Source of the DNA: Steromphala cineraria
Taxonomy: Eukaryota; Mollusca; Gastropoda; Trochida; Trochidae
Direction of reading: 5' to 3'
Assembly: GCA_916613615.1 (NCBI GenBank)
Contig: OU744725.1
Span: forward strand, 11,496,253-11,560,252
DNA length: 64,000 nt
Every line of letters starts with the position of its first letter. Positions within the stretch are counted from its first letter, which is position 1. Of the stretch, positions 62,182 through 64,000 are shown one piece after another. The notes under the pieces were generated by a model that saw only the letters and a list, made by a program, of their open reading frames with translations, searched no databases and was not told the origin of the DNA. Made by a program: the position numbers and the translations under genes.

Positions 62182-62569
62182 GCACTTATTCACACTCTGA
62201 TCTGACCAACCAGCAATCAGCATCTAAAGTTATCCAAATATATTCCAAGGTGGGATTCAGTGTTGATGACAGTTATGAATACATATGCTTTTGATTCCAT
62301 TCAGTCTCAAAATTACTCTGACCTGGCCATTAGGCCAACATCCTTCACCTTTGACCTTTGACCTTTGACAAATGTTGATGACCTTACACCGATGTCCATA
62401 TCATTTGACACATGTCCTCTACATGGGTGAATCATCTTTGACCAATGCCCAGTAGCTGTGACAAATGTTCTCTATCAGTCTCGAATACACAATGTCTCTG
62501 ACCCGTAACCTTTGACCTTGTCCTTCGTCTGTAACATTGACCTTGACCCCTGGTCACTCACTACAAGGG

Positions 62570-62680
62570 TCAGACCTCGTCTTCCCTGGAATCTTCATTG
62601 ACCACTCGTTCTCTTGACTGTTTGAGCACTGAGTTGAGCAGCAAGAGAACTTGGTCCATTTTTTGGTCCATGCGAGCCAT
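62570..62680 (-). CDS. KCNQ: KCNQ (Kv7, KCNQ1-like) potassium channel, last coding exon (helix D and C-terminus)
   Basis: Kv7 channels are tetrameric voltage-gated K+ channels of the plasma membrane. Their cytoplasmic C-terminus carries helices A-D, with helix D a coiled coil that drives tetramerisation. This exon follows a good acceptor (pyrimidine-rich TTTGTTTGTCCATTTCAG) in phase 0 and encodes 36 residues. It starts MARMDQKMDQVLLLLNSVLK, a heptad-like helix matching the KCNQ1 pattern V-x-x-L/M-D-Q-x-L/M. It continues about 15 charged residues and stops at TGA (62570-62572). Together with 63175-63277 the order RLDQ-LGKP, SARIVRME, MDQKMDQ reproduces the KCNQ helix C to D layout. The C-terminus EDEV fits a class III PDZ ligand (acidic at -2, valine at 0); this is inference. 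The tail after helix D is much shorter than in vertebrate KCNQ1. Confidence 0.78.
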   Translation of the reverse strand: MARMDQKMDQVLLLLNSVLKQSRERVVNEDSREDEV

Positions 62681-63174
62681 CTGAAATGGACAAACAAAAA
62701 GGTTAATTTTAGCCTAGCTTACATCAAAATACATTGTGGCAACTGCACTTACTTCATCTACAAGAGATTTCCTTGCTTGTCTAATTTGATTAGTCACTTT
62801 CATTCCATGTCTTCAATATCAATGTACAGCAATTTCTTCATTCTATCGGTTTAGTCAAATATCTAAGTCAGTGTTTTGTGAATCATTGGCTTGTTAACAT
62901 TCGTTTCCATATCTTATCTATCAATAAAAAAATTCTGGAAGACAATGGAAATTCTATTGATGAACAACTTCATGTGCTTAAAAATGGTATAAGTATGTAT
63001 ACCGAAACGTTACACAAGTTGTCTTGTCTTCGATCCTTATACCTACATCGTCTAGATACCACTCAAACACATCAAATTTGTTTCAATACAGTTTAGACCA
63101 AGTTTGGGCACATTTTTTGCACAGATTAGCCTCAGATTTAGCAAAGAAAGGGGAGAGAACTCTCCTGTCCTGAC
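62681..63174 (-). other. Last intron of the KCNQ gene (494 bp)
   Basis: Minus strand: donor CAG-GTCAGG at 63174, acceptor TTTCAG at 62681. Phase 0. No repeat recognised inside. Confidence 0.7.
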
Positions 63175-63277
63175 CTGACTCTCCATGCGGACGATCCTGG
63201 CGCTGATGGTGAGCCTCTCCTTGTCCCGGGAGTGACTGGAGTACAGAGTGCCTGGCTTGCCTAGAGTCTGGTCCAGT
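63175..63277 (-). CDS. KCNQ: KCNQ (Kv7, KCNQ1-like) potassium channel, penultimate coding exon (end of helix C and linker)
   Basis: 103-bp exon. Acceptor TGTGTTGCAG, first base completes a codon (AGA or CGA, arginine) begun in the previous exon, then 34 codons to CAG and the donor GTCAGG. It encodes (R)LDQTLGKPGTLYSS, the end of helix C. A short basic/serine linker (HSRDKERLTIS) follows, then ARIVRMESQ, the start of helix D. KCNQ1 proteins have RLDQ, GKP, a serine/lysine linker with KDR, and TIGARLNRVE at the same spacing, so the match is colinear. Composition is clearly less AT-rich than the flanks. The upstream exons (S1-S6, pore, helices A-B) must lie to the right of the window. Weak pyrimidine tract; a SINE tail ends about 25 nt upstream of the acceptor. 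Confidence 0.8.
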
Positions 63278-63301
63278 CTGCAACACAGTTCACCAAACAT
63301 T

Positions 63302-63510
63302 ATAATAATAATAATAATTATAATAACACTTTATTGTCCTTTATTGTCCAGCGGCCACAGTGCAGCGCCAGTTAATGCGTTGTTTTGCCTTTACAATGCT
63401 GAGTGTCAAGCAAGACAGCAACAACTCCCACCTTTATGACGCGACCGGGAATCGAACCCCGATCTCCCGGATGACGAGCGGACACTCTACCACTGAGTTA
63501 CGTCCCCGGT
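63302..63510 (-). mobile_element. tRNA-derived SINE with (ATT)n tail, in a KCNQ intron
   Basis: Read on the minus strand it begins GGGGACGTAACTCAGTGG, continuing TAGAGTG (Pol III A box), then GGTTCGATTCC (B box) about 35 bp on. A tRNA-unrelated body of about 110 bp follows, ending CAATAAAGTGTTATTATAAT and (ATT)n at 63302-63320. Acceptor-stem and anticodon-stem pairing are lost, so it is a SINE, not a tRNA gene. Same strand as the KCNQ gene. Confidence 0.88.
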
Positions 63511-64000
63511 GGACATGGACAACTAATGTAATAAAATGTTGCTAACTCCTTCCTGAAAGAAATATTTTTTGTGATATCTCAAGCAAAATCAAGGCATTAA
63601 ATAAGAGTAAAATTGGTCGATGCATGATATGACAATGAACTTGGTCAATGAAACTATCTTCAGTCAATGGTGAGTTCACTATTAATTTGAGTTTTGATTT
63701 TAAGTGTTTTGAAATTATCAAGTACCTGATATCGCAATTCTTTAAAACTTTGTGATGACCTTAAATGCTATAACATCAGAAAGCCAAGATTTCGGAACCC
63801 TTTGGAATGGTAATGGGCACTGTGCCAAGAAATGCTGTCTTGAATATTCAAAGTCATGACCAACTCAGGAAATTAATAGTTGCTAATCAATCTAGCAGAC
63901 AAAGGGTTAAGCTCACGTCTCCACCATAATGAAGCAACTTGTCTTTTTGTCAAAGATATCTCATTTTCCTATCATATATATGAGTTATACCACTATCGTG
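63511..64000 (-). other. KCNQ intron continuing beyond the window
   Basis: No further exon with KCNQ helix C sequence was found before the window edge; the next upstream exon is expected to the right. Confidence 0.5.

Larger units (their letters stand above)
56575..62569 (-). other. Non-coding DNA downstream of the KCNQ stop codon; 3' UTR plus flank
   Basis: No other gene recognised. On the minus strand this begins with the KCNQ 3' UTR. Its length is uncertain: a near poly(A) candidate lies at 62176-62181 and a far one at 56659-56664. The stretch has fewer repeats than the rest of the window; one clear MITE lies at 60619-60924. 62340-62560 is rich in TTTGACCTTTGACC and TTGACCTTGACC. Confidence 0.45.

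Noticed and set aside
61966..62223. 85-codon minus-strand frame downstream of the KCNQ stop as a separate gene or exon
   Set aside because: No recognisable domain. It lies within the likely 3' UTR, and the KCNQ frame already ends at a clear stop.
63428..63510. tRNA gene on the minus strand (A and B boxes present)
   Set aside because: Acceptor and anticodon stems do not pair, and the sequence continues into a SINE body with an (ATT)n tail.

Overview
The window reads as AT-rich animal genomic DNA, gene-poor and crowded with repeats. I infer a lophotrochozoan, probably a mollusc. This rests on the repeat style: many short TIR elements, TGACCTTTGACC-rich tandem families, (GGAC)n ends and a tRNA-derived SINE with an (ATT)n tail. 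It also fits the one recognisable host gene, a Kv7/KCNQ potassium channel. There are no bacterial-type operons, rRNA genes or intact tRNA genes, and outside the satellite no open frame looks like an intact protein.

Layout. 1-26.5 kb: unique AT-rich DNA studded with transposon remains. These include a foldback element built from two inverted halves of a Tc1-type (DD34E) transposase inside 21-bp repeat arrays (2.3-3.7 kb), a LINE reverse-transcriptase C-terminal pseudogene with an 85-bp internal triplication (6.2-6.8 kb), several TIR elements with TA, TTAA or 8-bp target duplications, a SINE-like element, and tandem repeats of about 120, 153 and 40 bp. 26.6-37.4 kb: one satellite of about 300 copies of a 36-bp unit (variants 34-37 bp). 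Its consensus folds into a 7-bp stem with a 5-nt loop, it is arranged in higher-order blocks of about 1.54 and 1.61 kb, and it is interrupted by one short TIR element with a 7-bp target duplication. 37.4-52.6 kb: more AT-rich DNA with further TIR elements (two full copies of a TTCGGACGGTGA family, an element packed with ACGAAT motifs, a 144-bp near-perfect hairpin) and a retroposed poly(A) insert with a 16-bp target duplication. 52.6-56.2 kb: a composite tandem domain. It holds a roughly 180-bp dimer, blocks full of nuclear-receptor-like half sites, and about twelve copies of a 146-bp unit with a trimeric higher-order repeat, ending in (GGAC)n. 56.6-64 kb: the 3' end of a minus-strand gene.

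The gene is identified from its last two coding exons (63175-63277 and 62570-62680, minus strand). Together they encode the end of helix C, the linker and helix D of the KCNQ tetramerisation domain, closest in pattern to KCNQ1. The protein stops 15 residues after the helix with the C-terminus EDEV. The rest of the gene lies to the right of the window. A tRNA-derived SINE sits in the upstream intron only about 25 nt from the splice acceptor. Everything left of about 56 kb would be downstream intergenic DNA, or intron of an unseen gene.

All coordinates come from reading the sequence by eye. Boundaries of degenerate repeats are good to about 5-20 bp.
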